Shown piece by piece: positions 36,417 to 48,168 of a stretch of 64,000 nt of DNA. The first letter of the stretch is position 1. Every line of letters begins with the position of its first letter. The stretch lies in the NCBI RefSeq assembly GCF_020283565.1, contig NC_060064.1:21286337-21350336 (forward strand), read 5' to 3'. The position numbers and the translations under genes were made by a program. A model generated the notes under the pieces. That model did not search any database and was not told the DNA's origin. It saw only the letters and a program-made list of their open reading frames with translations. The DNA is from Trifolium pratense (lineage: Eukaryota > Streptophyta > Magnoliopsida > Fabales > Fabaceae).

Positions 36417-39400
36417 CTAATACATCTCTACATATTTCATGTTGTAAGCACACTTCTTAAGCTCCAACTTATCAATAGGTAAACTCTCTTCCGGAAAATC
36501 ACATGCTCCGATTTTCTCAGGACCTTGATCAGGCAACAGATCACAAGGCGGAGGCGTCACTCCGCTAGTCATCCCTTCAATATCAGTACATGTCCATGGC
36601 CTTTTCTTGGCCTTAACTGCCATTCCTAGTGTTACATTAGCAATACAAATTCCCTTAAAAGGGTCATTGGAAATTCCTTCAAACTTTGCTGCTATGGTAA
36701 CATTCTCAGCCACAACATCTCTATAGTTGATATTTGCAATCTCAGGCAAAGCATTAGGATCAAAGTGAGTATCAGCATGTGAATTATAATCACCTGTCAT
36801 CTTAAATGCCCATTTCATAGTATGCATGGTAAATCTTTTCACATATATGTCCTTCACATACCCTCCTCTACCAACAGCTGTTTTGATTCTGACACCTGAT
36901 TCTGTTTGGATGGCTGTGATGTCTTCAGCTCTAACATCTTGTATCCCTCCTGACATCTCACTTCCTAAGGCTATGGTTGCACTGAATGGTGAAATGCATG
37001 TTAGTCTTCTGATTACTAGTTGTTTTGTGGGCCATCCAAATTTTATGCCATACTCATCCCATCCACTCTTCACAGCAACACAGTCATCTCCAGAAACTAT
37101 GTAACAGTCTTCAATTTTTACATTTGTGCAAGAATCTAACATGAACACAAAGGAAATGAGCATAATGTTTATCAGTCCAATCAACGGTTTTTTGGTTGCA
37201 TTGTATCAAATGCTTGCTAATGCTAACTTTCATTTAGACCCTAGTGGAATAAACAATTTATGGTATCTTTGAGCTTAGCTCAGTTGGTACTTGGTAGGAA
37301 CATCACATTATATATAGTCCCCTGAGCTTAGTTCAATTAGTAGGAACATCACTTTATATATGTAGGAGGTGGAGTTCGAACCCCGGACACTCCACTTATT
37401 CACCTCAAGGGTGAAATTTCTAGTCACTAGGCTACTTGACAACTTTTTTTTTTTATTTTTTTTTAATTAAACGCTATATCATAAACGTTTATCATATCTA
37501 TGTTTATGTATTGTGTAAGCTATTTCTATAACAAAAGATAAAGTGTTTATGCTATAAGTGCTTAATTAAGTAACTTATCCAACCATGAACTATAAACTAT
37601 TTTCATAAAATATCCTAGAGAGCTTATGTAAATAAGTTAAGATAGCTTATAGACATGTTACAAGTTGTTTTTATAAGCTCTCCTAAACAATCTCACAAGT
37701 GTTGATATTTGTAAATAAATTCAAATATGTTAATCTGAACATCCTCTTAATGCCAATGATCCATGTTACTTGTCCTATTTTTATTATTAGGAGTAACATT
37801 ATTAATGCTCAAATAAGTCAAGTACTGACCTGGATTGATACCATCAGTGTTAGGAGATGTGACAGGAGCAATAATAGTGATGCCTTGCACAATAATGTTG
37901 CTGTATATAGTGTTGAAATTTTTGTTATTATATAGCCTTTGAAAGTACAAGAGGAACTAAGAGATGAAATGTGAATTTAAGAACATATCATAGTTACCTG
38001 CTGTAAACAGGATGAACATTCCATGATGGAGAATTGAGGAGAGTTAGATTTGAGATTTGAATGCTGTCCGAGAACATAAGTTCAATCAGGTATGGTCGAG
38101 TGTACTTCAACTTTTTTCTGTGAAACTGTTGCCACCAAAATGTACCTTGACCATCTATGGTGCCATTTTCCCCTGTTAACAAAAGGATCACAGTTGGTTA
38201 TTGATATCAAGATTTATCTAAATCTATATACACAATTTCTATTGTAGATTACTTATTATGAAGGTGGTCACTGTCTACTATGGACTTGTTCCGAAAAATT
38301 GTCTAAAACGAAAGATCTTTTCATCTTTCGTTGTCCTTAACAAGTAGAAGCTCACAGTTCTTTCCATCTTTATGACCTAGGCGATGACGATGATCTAATC
38401 GATGACAGTTTGCATAAACAATGAGCAAATGAATGAGTTGAGTTTTAAGACACATATATGTGTTTTATCTTGTTTTTGTCCAATAGACATCAATTAGATT
38501 ACTGTCTTAGACATTACAAGGACGACTGTGAACTTCTACTTTCGGAGATCAATTCAAACGATTTTTAAATATTGGTTCATAGTAGCTATTTTTAACCAAA
38601 TACAACATCCAAAGTCAATTTTTGTCGCCACAGAGCTAATGACACTAAAACTTTTGAATACATCATACATGGTACTTGTATTTGTGATTTTCTTACAAAT
38701 CACTCAAGTAGTTCTTTGAGTAACTTTTTTGTATGTTTTTTCCCCATACCTGTGATAATAACATCCGTGAGGTTAGTTCCAAATATGAGGCTTGTGAATC
38801 TTCCTGCTGGTGCATCTCTTCCTCTACCGTATGATGGTAAGGGTGCAATCACAGGCCACTCAGTTATATCCTAAATCATCATTTTATTAATACAATAATA
38901 ATAATAATAAACAAAAAGTTAGTATCCGTTTGGTATGATGGAAAGAAAGTGGAAGGAAAGAAAATTACGAAAATCGATGAATGAACTTGGATTGTAAAGT
39001 AGTCCAAATTTATTTATTGGTTTACGTAATTTTCTTTCCTCTCACTTTCTCTCGGTAGAACCAAAGGTAAAAGTCAGCAGTAGCACACATGAAAGTGCCA
39101 AAAAGTGGCACACTCAGAATAGTAAAGATAGAAACAGACAAAAATGTGATGGACCACACTATGGCATGATAGAGTTGGTGTGTGTGAATGTAGGAATAAA
39201 ACTAAAGTGTGTCACGAAAAGTTGTTTTTGGGAATCAAAGGTTTAAGAGCTTAAATATTGCTTTCATTAATTATTATTTTTTGTCAAGTAGTCTACTAAC
39301 TAGAAATTTCATAAGTGGGATGACCGACATTTAAACTTTGGTCATTTTCATATATATAATGCAATGACTCTGCCAACTGAGCTAAGTTCACGCGGCATAT

Positions 39401-40193
39401 TGCTTTCATTAATTATTAAAGAATATATTGATATGTTTGATAGTGTGTGTTTGGGATAACATAATTGATTTTGTACAATGTAAACATGATTTTAATGAAA
39501 CAAGTGGTTCAACTTAAGTGATTGCTAATAAGTTCCACTTAACTATAAATTGTGTTGAGGAATCTAAATACAAACTTTAGTCGTAACAATCATTGATCAG
39601 TTCAACCGAACTCTAAATTATCAGATCTAGAACATTTTGGTGAATTAGTCACCAAAAAAGAGTAGAAATTAATTAGATACCTGAGAAGCAAGAAGAACAG
39701 CATCTTTGTCCAAATAGAGAGTAAAATGACTTATAAGACTGAAACTACCAGTAAGCCATTTTCCTGCAGGAACATAGAGCTGAGAACCACCATCAGAACC
39801 ATACTGACTTAGATGACTAATTGCAGATTGAAAAGCCTTTGTGTTAGATGTGTTTCCATCTCCAACACCACCAAAATCTGTCAATGAAGCACTGTGTGCT
39901 CTGCAGTTTATACCATTGTACTCAAATGAAGTTGTCACAATTTTGGCTTTTCTACTTTCAGCTCTTTCTGGACATACAAGTGTCACAAGAAAGAGAACAA
40001 AAATTATTTTAATTACCTGTGAATCAACATAGTCATGAAAAAAATTGTTAAATAAATTATGTAAGTAGAAAAAATGTAGCAGAATTTGTCTAAGCATGTG
40101 CACTATTATAAGAACAGAATATGAAGAATAATAGAGGGTAAGGATAAATAGTCTCAATTGTACCCTTATGTGAGTTTTCCACAAGAGCTTCAT
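36417..40193 (-). CDS. GH28 polygalacturonase (probable pectinase)
   Basis: Six exons on the minus strand: 40193-40164, 40016-39681, 38870-38750, 38172-37998, 37900-37830, 37135-36417. The total is 1452 nt, 483 aa, with consistent GT-AG sites and phases. A hydrophobic leader (VIKIIFVLFLVTLV, residues 11-24) suggests secretion to the cell wall. GH28 signatures: NTDGI (238-242), SGDDC (259-263, catalytic Asp pair) and RIK (327-329). Where many plant polygalacturonases have a GHG motif, this one has ALGSEMSGG (300-308), as in the group of plant GH28 proteins lacking motif III. The enzymes hydrolyse homogalacturonan during cell expansion and separation; activity here is inferred. Intron 1 (40163-40017) is 147 nt and free of stops, so retention would insert 49 residues. 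Confidence 0.93.
37271..37456 (+). mobile_element. Tandem or nested SINE pair in polygalacturonase intron
   Basis: 'gagcttagctcagttggt' (A-box) occurs at 37271 and a second, weaker 'gagcttagttcaattagt' at about 37325. They are followed by a single B-box-like 'gttcgaacccc', 'tccacttattcacctcaagg' and the 'tagtcactaggctacttgac' tail with a T/A-rich end. It lies inside the intron between exons 5 and 6 of the polygalacturonase gene, opposite to its transcription. Confidence 0.75.
38925..39070. mobile_element. Small MITE, 'gtttggta...' type
   Basis: 'gtttggtatgatggaaagaa' and 'gaaagaaaattac' are mirrored by 'gtaattttctttcctctcac' and 'ctcggtagaaccaaa', about 145 bp in total. It lies in the polygalacturonase intron between exons 2 and 3. 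It resembles the nested element at 48006-48152. Confidence 0.55.
39281..39391 (-). mobile_element. tRNA-derived SINE, reverse orientation
   Basis: The minus strand reads 'gtgaacttagctcagttggc' (A-box region), a degenerate B-box and a tail ending 'tagttagtagactacttgac'. It lies in the intron between exons 2 and 3 of the polygalacturonase gene, in the same orientation as that gene. Confidence 0.7.
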
Positions 40194-41584
40194 TCTAAGA
40201 AAATTAACTTTGGGATTTGAATTTGTTTTGGTATATTTGGAGAGTGAAGCTATGTCAAGTATTTATAGCTCAAGTTCTAGTTAAGGAGGGTGATAGGTCC
40301 ATTGGTTCCTAAAAGTTGAAAAGGATAAACTTCACGAGCTTTTTGTCATTTTTAAAAGTAAATGTCCATAGCATCTCATATATATTAAGAAATTATGTTT
40401 GTACCGAACTACCGATGGCTAGTTGGTTTAGATGGTAAGGATTTGACTCATATTTCACTAAGATATGCATTCAACTTCTATTGTCAGCGTAAAAACTTTG
40501 TTAGTGGATGGTTTGTAATCTCTCTATTGTTGCTCTCTCAACCTCAAAATTTTTTTAAACACTGTCAAGTCTTGAGATTCAACTCGACTTAATCTTTGAC
40601 TTTTAAAGATAATTTATTAATATAATATGAATTAGGTTTTAGACTTATAAGTATAAGTCCAAATTTTAAGATATATCAGAGTTTAATTTAAACTTAATGG
40701 ACTCCCCACTTATATAAACTCTTAAAATTATAAACCGTCCATTTCCATGTTGAGATCTTTATATTTCTTTTTTAATAATTGATGGAGTATTTTATCTCAT
40801 ATATTAAAGAATTGGCCAATATTCAATTCACTAAGCTTAGAAGTGTCTAATTTCGAAGTTGGAATCTTTAACAAACATTCCTAGTCCCAAATCCTACTCA
40901 ATCAACCATCACATTTGTGGTCCTATAGTATAAACTACTTTATAGTTTATACGATAAATATAATAAAATTTGGCATGTTGACTTTAAATATTCACATTTG
41001 GGTGCCTAGAATTTCATTTTCCCCTCTACCCAAAAAACACAAAAAATCATCTTCTCATTATATTGCACATGATAGAAAAACCTTGGGTGAATAATTGAAA
41101 CTTGAAAGTAGGATTGAGTTTTTCATAATCAAAATTGAGGAAACATAAACATATATCACAGTTAGTTTAAGCATAATTTAGAAGATAAAATTTGGAATTA
41201 TATTATTGAAATTTATTATTTTTTATATGTATATAAAAACTAAAAAATCTTAAATGACATTCATTTTAAATAGGTGAGTATAAGTTTTTATCTTTTACTT
41301 TTGATAATCGAATGAAAATAAAGTATTATTTATTCATTTTCTCTACTCATAACAGAGTCAAGATTCTCTCTATGTTTTACGTGCTCAATTTCTTCTATTA
41401 CCAAAGTTTTGAAATATAAACATAATAATATGACATTTGGTGGGTGCAATTATTTTTTACACACTTCATAACTCTTCAAAATTATAATAATGGAGAAAAT
41501 AAATAAAGAAAAAATGGTGAAAATCCTAACTCCCGACAGTATCCCTCCTTTTTATTTGGTACAAAGCTTCAATCATTTTCTATG

Positions 41585-41834
41585 AGTAAACTGTTAAATA
41601 CCCTCTGAAATTTTAAAATTCGTCAAATACCCCACTGAAATTTGGAAATAGGCAAATACCTCCTGAAATTTTAAAAAGTCAATCAAATTGTCCCCTGGCG
41701 TGGACTCTGGCTGGTAGTGCCGGGGGGCAATTTGATTTACTTTTTAAAATTTCAAGTGGTATTTGCCTATTTCCAAATTTCATGGGGTATTTGACGAATT
41801 TTAAAATTTCAAGAGGATATTTGACAGTTTACTC
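41585..41834. mobile_element. Foldback MITE, ~100-bp inverted repeats
   Basis: The left arm runs from 'agtaaactgttaaatacc' through 'gaaatttggaaataggcaaa'. The right arm is its complement, ending 'atatttgacagtttact'. A short GC-rich loop ('ctggcgtggactctggctgg') separates the arms. Length 250 bp, no coding sequence. Confidence 0.8.
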
Positions 41835-41929
41835 CCTTTTTATCTTCTCCTTTACCAATCAAAAGCTAAGAATAAAAAAAATATAAATATATTTTGTTTC
41901 TATAAGCATAACTTAATTTATAAAGATAT

Positions 41930-42080
41930 TATATTTTATATGCAAGACCGGAGTTCGAACTAAGAATCTTCGATTTGTTGGCAGAGACATTATATTATAT
42001 ATGCAGTAAGCCGGAGTTCGAATCACAGTTATCCTATTTATTCACTTTAAATTTCTAACCACTAAACTACTTTAAAAGAA
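41930..42080 (+). mobile_element. SINE-like fragments
   Basis: The B-box-like 'ggagttcgaa' occurs twice (near 41950 and 42012), each after 'ttatatgcaag' or 'atatatgcagtaag' text. The tail has 'tattcactttaaatttctaa' and 'ccactaaactactt' followed by an A run. A decayed, internally duplicated copy of the window's SINE family. Confidence 0.55.
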
Positions 42081-43677
42081 AAAAAATGAATTGATTCGAT
42101 AATAAAAATAAATTTATTCATATACACCATAAATTTTAACATAGTTGTAAAATGTATTGGGACCTACAGGTCCCCAAAGGTTTCATTCTTGGGAGTTATC
42201 ATCTCACCGTTCAGTATTAGGTCTCGTGAGTGCTCCCAACCCAGTCCCACCTCCTCACGGGTGGAGAAATCTTGTACTGCTCTCATTCCCAATTCAATTC
42301 ACACTCTTTTCCACTACTCGTGACTAGAATCATTCCCACTTTCTTTTTAATTGTCTAATGATTAGACTAATACATTTTAAAATTTAAGAAGTGTGGAGTC
42401 TTGAGTTTTAACTTGGGATCATTACATATCGGCGTCTTAGCAAGGGACGGAACTAGAAAAAATTCTCGAGGGAGGACTTGAAAATAGAATAATACATCAT
42501 TTGTTCTCTTATTATTATTATTATTCAAAAGGCCTCGTAATTTTTTTTGGGCCCTATTAGTCCTTGATATTTTATTATTTATATTTTATTAATTTTCAGT
42601 TTTTTATTTTAAAATATATTTTATATAATAAATCAACAAATTTTTTTATTATCATATCTTGCTGGTAACCCAGCTCAAATTCAGGATAAAGATCTTAACT
42701 AGAGAGACATGATAGAATAAACTTCATGATTAACTTATCATATCATGTTGTGTTACCAAACATTGGATTAGACAGGATATGATACAATTATCTTATCTTG
42801 TTTCTTATCCTATGCACCAAACGGATCCTTAGATGATTCATTTTAGATGTCAATAAATTAATTTAGAGCTGCATATCCATTAAACTCTCAATAAAAGTAT
42901 AATGTATTAGCATGGAAATACATATATAGTAAATAGTATAATTGAATTGTTTTCTTAGAAGGTAGTGGTAGTAGGGCACTTCTTTGGCATTATAGGCTTC
43001 TAGAGCATAAGTTGAAATTTTTGTGTTCCACTCACGAGTCACAGTAGCACTTATATCCATTGTTTGGTCATGACTTCAAATAGTGGGCCTTTGTGGATGT
43101 GATTCAATGACAAATTAACACAACTTCTCGCTTCAAAACCATCACGAGTTTGTTTTGTTACCTTTAGATTATGGGGTATGATTGACTTTTTGTTCCTGTC
43201 ATAAGTCATAACTGTTGTGCTGTTAGTTAATTCATGTCTGTTACTGATAGTCAGAACGAAAATAACTACTTTAGATGTGGTTATTAGTTTTTTTTTTTTT
43301 TTGACAAATAGAGGTGGTTATTAGTTAGTTACCTTTTGTTGTGATTTAACTGGTTTACTTGTATGAGAAGTAACCATATATAAATACTCAACTGTGTTGT
43401 AATTATTCATTAAGTGTTGTGAATAAAATTTCTCTCTTCCCTCTAATTCATTCTCTCTATAGTTTATCATATCTTCTTCTTCATTCAATTTCCAAAAACT
43501 GCGACATAGGCTCACACCGAGCCTATTGTATTTGTATTTGTATGTGTTTTGAGTTCAACTTGCGCTTGAGCATTGTGTGTTGTGTGATTTCGCTGCGCTT
43601 GAGTTCAGCAACTCAAACATGAATTTTTATTGCATAAATCACTACTTAACAACAACGACACATAGATTATCAATTAG

Positions 43678-43715
43678 CACTACAAAAAATACGCCATATA
43701 CGGCGGTTTAGTAAA
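43678..43715 (+). mobile_element. CACTA-type transposon terminus
   Basis: 'CACTACAAAAAATACGCC' followed by 'atatacggcgg' is a typical end of CACTA (En/Spm) elements, with short subterminal repeats of the 'cggcg' type. The matching opposite end was not found nearby, so this is a solo or truncated terminus. Confidence 0.6.
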
Positions 43716-43802
43716 ACCCCCGAAGTTTGATAAAAAGTTTCCAATTTTTAGTTGAAATCCACAAAAGAATTAAGTCAGGGGGAAAGAGGGGAACCTAGGG
43801 AA

Positions 43803-43833
<31 letters not shown>

Positions 43834-44413
43834 CACAACATGAGTACCTTTTTAATTTTTTTTTTTTGAGAGGTTTGTTTCCTCTTTTATATACATGAGT
43901 CTGCACAATTATATTTTGCCTTGTGATAACTGCATGGTAAAACATTTTTTGATAATAATGTGATACTGCTGATGCTGAAACTTGATAGCTTAAAAAGGAT
44001 GCTAAGTACATCATATAGTTTTATCTTTACTGCAAAATAAATTTTCAGAAGTTAACATTTGAGATGTTAGTTCAGTGGTAAAAATTTAGTCTTGTAACTT
44101 CAAGGTGTCGAGTTCAAATCCTGTCAGGAGCCATTGTTAAATGGTCATTGGTGCCACTGCCAATTAAATAATTACTTTTTTTTTTCTTTTCAGTAATCAA
44201 ACTTCCATATACTTTTATAGGATTTCAAATTATGAAAAGAATCATTGATTGTAACTAATCATAAATAGGGATGAGATAACAAATTTAATTACACTTTTAA
44301 CTATATACTTTGTACATGACAAGATGTGAAAGAATTAGTTTAGATAATTTTGTCAGAACAAATAGAAGTGTGCCTATCTATATTAGAGAAGAAACAAATT
44401 AATATATAATTAA

Positions 44414-46019
44414 TTAAATTTGCTCACTCTTGCTAATGAGATCTAAAATTGCATTTGCTTTCCTCTGTGCTCTATTTGTACCAGTTTGCTTCATCTGAAT
44501 TAAATGGTCATAAACTCCAAACTGAAGTGCTGCCAAAGTGAAAGAAGAATTACTTGAACACAACTCAAGAAGAACAGAAGCTGCACATTCCTTATTCTTA
44601 GGAGTCCCTTCTCTAATAAAGCCAACAAGAATTTCAATGAAAGATAAGTGTCCAATCTCTTGTCTCCCTTCAGGATTCAACACAAGTAACAACAAAATTG
44701 AGAGTGCTTCATCAATCATTCCCAAGTTTGTGTCCTGTAACAGTTCAAGTAAAGGTGTAACAATTCCAGCTCTTATAGCTCTATCTTTATTTGCATTGTT
44801 TAATGATAAGCTAAAAAGTGCTGTAGCAGCATCTTTTTTCCCTCTAACTGTTCCATTTTGTAACAAGTTTACCAAAGGTTGAATCCCATTTGATATTCCT
44901 ACAATCTCTTTATTTTCATCAATCATTGATAAGCTAAATAAAGCTGCTGCTGAGTTTTCTTTAGCTACAATACTTCCATTCTCCAACACTTCTATAATAG
45001 CTGGAATAGCACCTTCTTGTGATATAAGTTTCTTGTTATCTTCATCAATTGATAGATTCAAAAGTGCGGTAACAGCATGTTCTTTTATTTTTGAATCTGG
45101 ATAGGATAGTAGTTGTACTAATGGTGGTATTCCTCCATGCTCGGCGACTAAAACTCTGTTCTCTGGATTTTCTTTTGATAACATGCGGATTCTTTCGACT
45201 GCCTTTCTCTGATGTTCTAAGTTGATAGACCCTAGGCTTTCAACCAAAGATGGAATTTCTTCTTGGTTTTCAGTTGAAGAGCCTTCTTGACATGATGAAG
45301 TGTAGATTTTTGGAAGTTTGAAGTTGTTGTTCTCACACCATTCAACAATTAAGTTTTTTAAGGCACAGTTTGGTGCTAATTGAAGATGTTCTAGAGGTTG
45401 CCTTGTCTTTGGACAGGTTTTATGATTGGATTTGAACCACTTCTCTATGCTTTCCCTTTCATATGTCTTTCATGGAAACACACACACACACACACACAAT
45501 GACAAGAAAAACAGGAAAATGAAGTTTTGTTAGCATCACATTTATAGAAAGAACTGAAATTCTTGGAAAGAACTATGTGATTACCTGTCCACTTGCAACA
45601 ATAACAGGATCAGTCATGATTTCAAGTGTAATTGGACATAGAAACTCATGAGGGATGACCAAAGAAGTGCTTCTTCCAAGCATCTTATTAGGCATGGCAG
45701 GATCACCATCAAGGACGATAGCGGTTTCTTCCATACCTGCAACCCTTTTGAATCTGTTAAGAAGGCCAATTATTTTCTGTGTACTCTCAGCTTGTTGTCC
45801 TTTTCTTTCTCTAACAAGGTTTCCAACAGCCACTGTTTCTACCTCAAGATCCTCAAAACTGCGAAGCTCCAACTTTATTGCAAGCCTTTCAACAATAGCA
45901 CTATCAGCATTACGATCATGGTCATCGGAGAACACCACCATCATATCCATTGCTAGTTCTATGTCTTGTGTATCAGTTCTTCTCCTTGCCCTCCTGAGTT
46001 GCACGTGCATTAGCTCAAG
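44414..46019 (-). CDS. U-box/ARM-repeat E3 ubiquitin ligase (PUB family), 5' end missing
   Basis: Two exons are clear: 46019-45585 (acceptor 'attcag', donor gtaatc) and 45466-44414, joining in phase to 495 aa. Exon one encodes the end of the N-terminal helical domain ([16 protein letters not shown]) and the first half of the U-box ([17 protein letters not shown]). Exon two completes the U-box ([19 protein letters not shown]) and carries about six armadillo repeats ([27 protein letters not shown]) up to the stop. Relatives such as Arabidopsis PUB13-15 transfer ubiquitin from an E2 to targets bound by the ARM domain. They run about 610-660 aa, so roughly 120-160 N-terminal residues are absent. 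No start exon was found within several kb upstream, where a foldback element sits. The two seen exons have no lesions. It is either a gene with a distant first exon or a 5'-truncated copy. Confidence 0.85.
45478..45498. repeat. (CA)n microsatellite in U-box gene intron
   Basis: About ten CA repeats in the 118-nt intron. On the sense (minus) strand this is a (TG)n run just upstream of the acceptor 'gaaag', in place of a normal pyrimidine tract. Confidence 0.9.
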
Positions 46020-46391
46020 CTGAATTAAGCCAAAGTATATAACATTATCTCAATATGTATATCATATCATTCAAAAGTACCTACCAACATATTCAGTCAA
46101 CTCAATTTTCATCATTTTATCATCAATTGCAAGGTAATCACGAAAAATCATAACAAATTAAAGATCATGGCGAGGCGATCAAACACTATACCGAGGTATA
46201 AAGAGAAAATTGGTCAAACAATATTGATATATTTAATCCAAAATTTTAACCAATTACATCAACTTTTTTTTGACAATTTTTCCTTATATATTAATGAATT
46301 ATATTTTCAGACTTTTATGTGATTGATCCATATATCCAATTCACTTGTGCCTTGGTCTAAATTTTAAAATGTTGAAATTTCTTAGGCAAAT

Positions 46392-47086
46392 GCTAACATG
46401 TGTCCTTAGGGTACATAATGGCACATGTTAAGGTGTATTTAATTAGCTAGTATCTCACTTAATGTATTTCAAAAATAATAGTAATAATCAACTTTATTAA
46501 TTAAAAGATATGGTTCACTAAATTTATTACTGATCGTTAACAAACGAAAAAAATATATATAGTAGATGCATATAATTTAAAAAGGCCCGATTGTTAACAA
46601 AAACGGAAAAAAATATATATAGTGGACCATATCTTTTAGATTTAGTTACATTTTTAGTCCCTTATCTTTATTTTAGGTTTTAGGTTGGTCACTTATTTTT
46701 TTTTAAATTTTAAGTTGGTCTCTTATCTTTTCTGCAGGTTTCAAGTTGGTCTCTCCCGTCAATTTTTCACTATTACCGTTAAATTTGGACACATGACAAA
46801 CGAAAACCACAATTGGAAAGATGACACGTGTCCAGATTTAACGGTAATAGTGAAAAATTTGACGGGAGGAACCAACATGAAACCTACATAAAAGATAAGG
46901 GGTCAACTTGAAACTTTTAAAAGATAAGAGACCAACTTAAAAACTAAAATAAAGATAAGGACTAAAAGTGCAATTAAGCCTATCTTTTAATTAATAAAGT
47001 TGATTATTACTATTTTTGAAATACATTAATTGAGATACTAAATAATTAAATACACCTTAAAATGTGCCGTCCGAACACATGTTAGC
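46392..47086. mobile_element. Foldback element of ~695 bp upstream of U-box gene
   Basis: The outer arms match as complements: 'gctaacatgtgtcc' on the left with 'gaacacatgttagc' on the right, then 'ttaaggtgtatttaatta' with its complement, then 'aatcaactttattaattaaa' with 'ttaattaataaagttgatt'. An inner palindrome with 'ttagtcccttatctttattt' and 'acggtaatagtgaaaaattt' arms completes the structure. It may be one element or an element nested in another. No coding capacity; a transcript would form a long hairpin. Confidence 0.8.
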
Positions 47087-47344
47087 GGAACCCAATTTCT
47101 TATAATGAAATTTAGTTTATAACTGTGAGAATATTTGGAAATGAATGTCATCTAATTACACGATAAAAAAATTATCTAAATAAAGGAACTTAACTTTAAT
47201 TAAACCTAAATAATTAATATCAAAAAGGTGTATTACAACAAAAAAAAAATTTATATTAATCTTCATGTGCCTTTAACATTTTATTAAAAGAAAGTCATAG
47301 AAATGTACAAAAAAAAATAAAAAATTCATAGAATATACTATACT

Positions 47345-47792
47345 CTCTTGTCCTTATTTATAAGCAAAAGTCGATGAAAAATGGCATCAAATATATGCAA
47401 AAGTTAACAAAAGTAACTTTGTTAAATGTTATAATTTAAAAAGTATCCCTAATTAATTGTTTCACTTTTTGACATTACTACAAATATCAATGCAAATTTA
47501 ATGTATTATAAGGTGATAATATAGTAACAATAACAAATTTCTTAATAAAGGCCTTTGATGTCTCATGTCGGTTTTGTGAAATTTAGCTATTAATGTGCCT
47601 CTAGAAGATTAAGACAATATAGCAGCAGATATTAATGATGCTTGGATGCATGGGATTGAGAAAAAATTAAAGGTAATTTGCATTAAATTTTATGAGATTA
47701 AGAAAAAAAAAATTTAAAATGGTTTTTCCTTATAATATGGGACCAAAAAAAAAGAGGTTTTTCCCTTATAATTTGGAATGGAGGGAGTACGT
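47345..47792. mobile_element. Stowaway-like element
   Basis: The left end 'tactctcttgtccttattta' and the right end 'ttggaatggagggagta' are inverted matches of the Stowaway/mariner MITE type, with internal 'ataagcaaaag' text. Internal sequence is non-coding and partly expanded. Confidence 0.5.
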
Positions 47793-47869
47793 ATTTTCTG
47801 TCATAAAATGTAATGTTTTTTTTTTTTTGAAAAATGCTAAACAGTATTTTCGGACACTATTTAAATTTA

Positions 47870-48168
47870 TTACTTCCTCCGGTCCTTAATATAAGAAAAA
47901 TGTAATTTTTTAAATTCATTGAAAATATAATGTATTTAGTCCCTATTATAGACTGGATACGTTAGATGTTCAATGAATCTAAAAAGTAAAATTTCTCTTA
48001 TATTCTGTTTGGTTCTATAGAAAGAAAGTGAGATGAAAAAAAATTACACAAACCAATGCATTAACTTAAACTAAAGTGCATGAACTTAGACTAACTTTAG
48101 TCTAATTTTCTTTCCTCCCACTTTCTTTCCCTAGAACCACACAGACCCTAAGAATTAGAGGGAGTAAT
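47870..48168. mobile_element. Stowaway-like MITE carrying a nested MITE
   Basis: The outer ends 'ttacttcctccggtccttaa' and 'gaattagagggagtaat' are inverted repeats of the Stowaway class. Inside, about 48006-48152, lies a second palindrome from 'gtttggttctatagaaagaa' to 'ccctagaaccacacagaccc'. The nested element is therefore younger than the outer one. Confidence 0.6.

Larger units (their letters stand above)
40200..44400. other. Intergenic region between polygalacturonase and U-box gene
   Basis: About 4.2 kb without a supported gene. It contains the foldback element at 41585, SINE-like text at 41930-42080, a GC-richer unassigned patch at 42150-42330, a CACTA-type terminus at 43678, a dinucleotide microsatellite near 43805-43838, and tRNA-related text near 44058-44130 that is not a valid tRNA gene. 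Confidence 0.5.

Noticed and set aside
44058..44131. tRNA-like sequence with A- and B-box resemblance
   Set aside because: The acceptor and anticodon stems cannot be paired; it is more likely a retroposon fragment.
44538..44882. 114-codon plus-strand frame
   Set aside because: Antisense to the armadillo repeats of the U-box gene; the sense frame has repeated ARM motifs while this one shows none.
45655..46023. 122-codon plus-strand frame rich in Ser
   Set aside because: Antisense to the U-box exon with the conserved IPHEFLCPI segment; a shadow.
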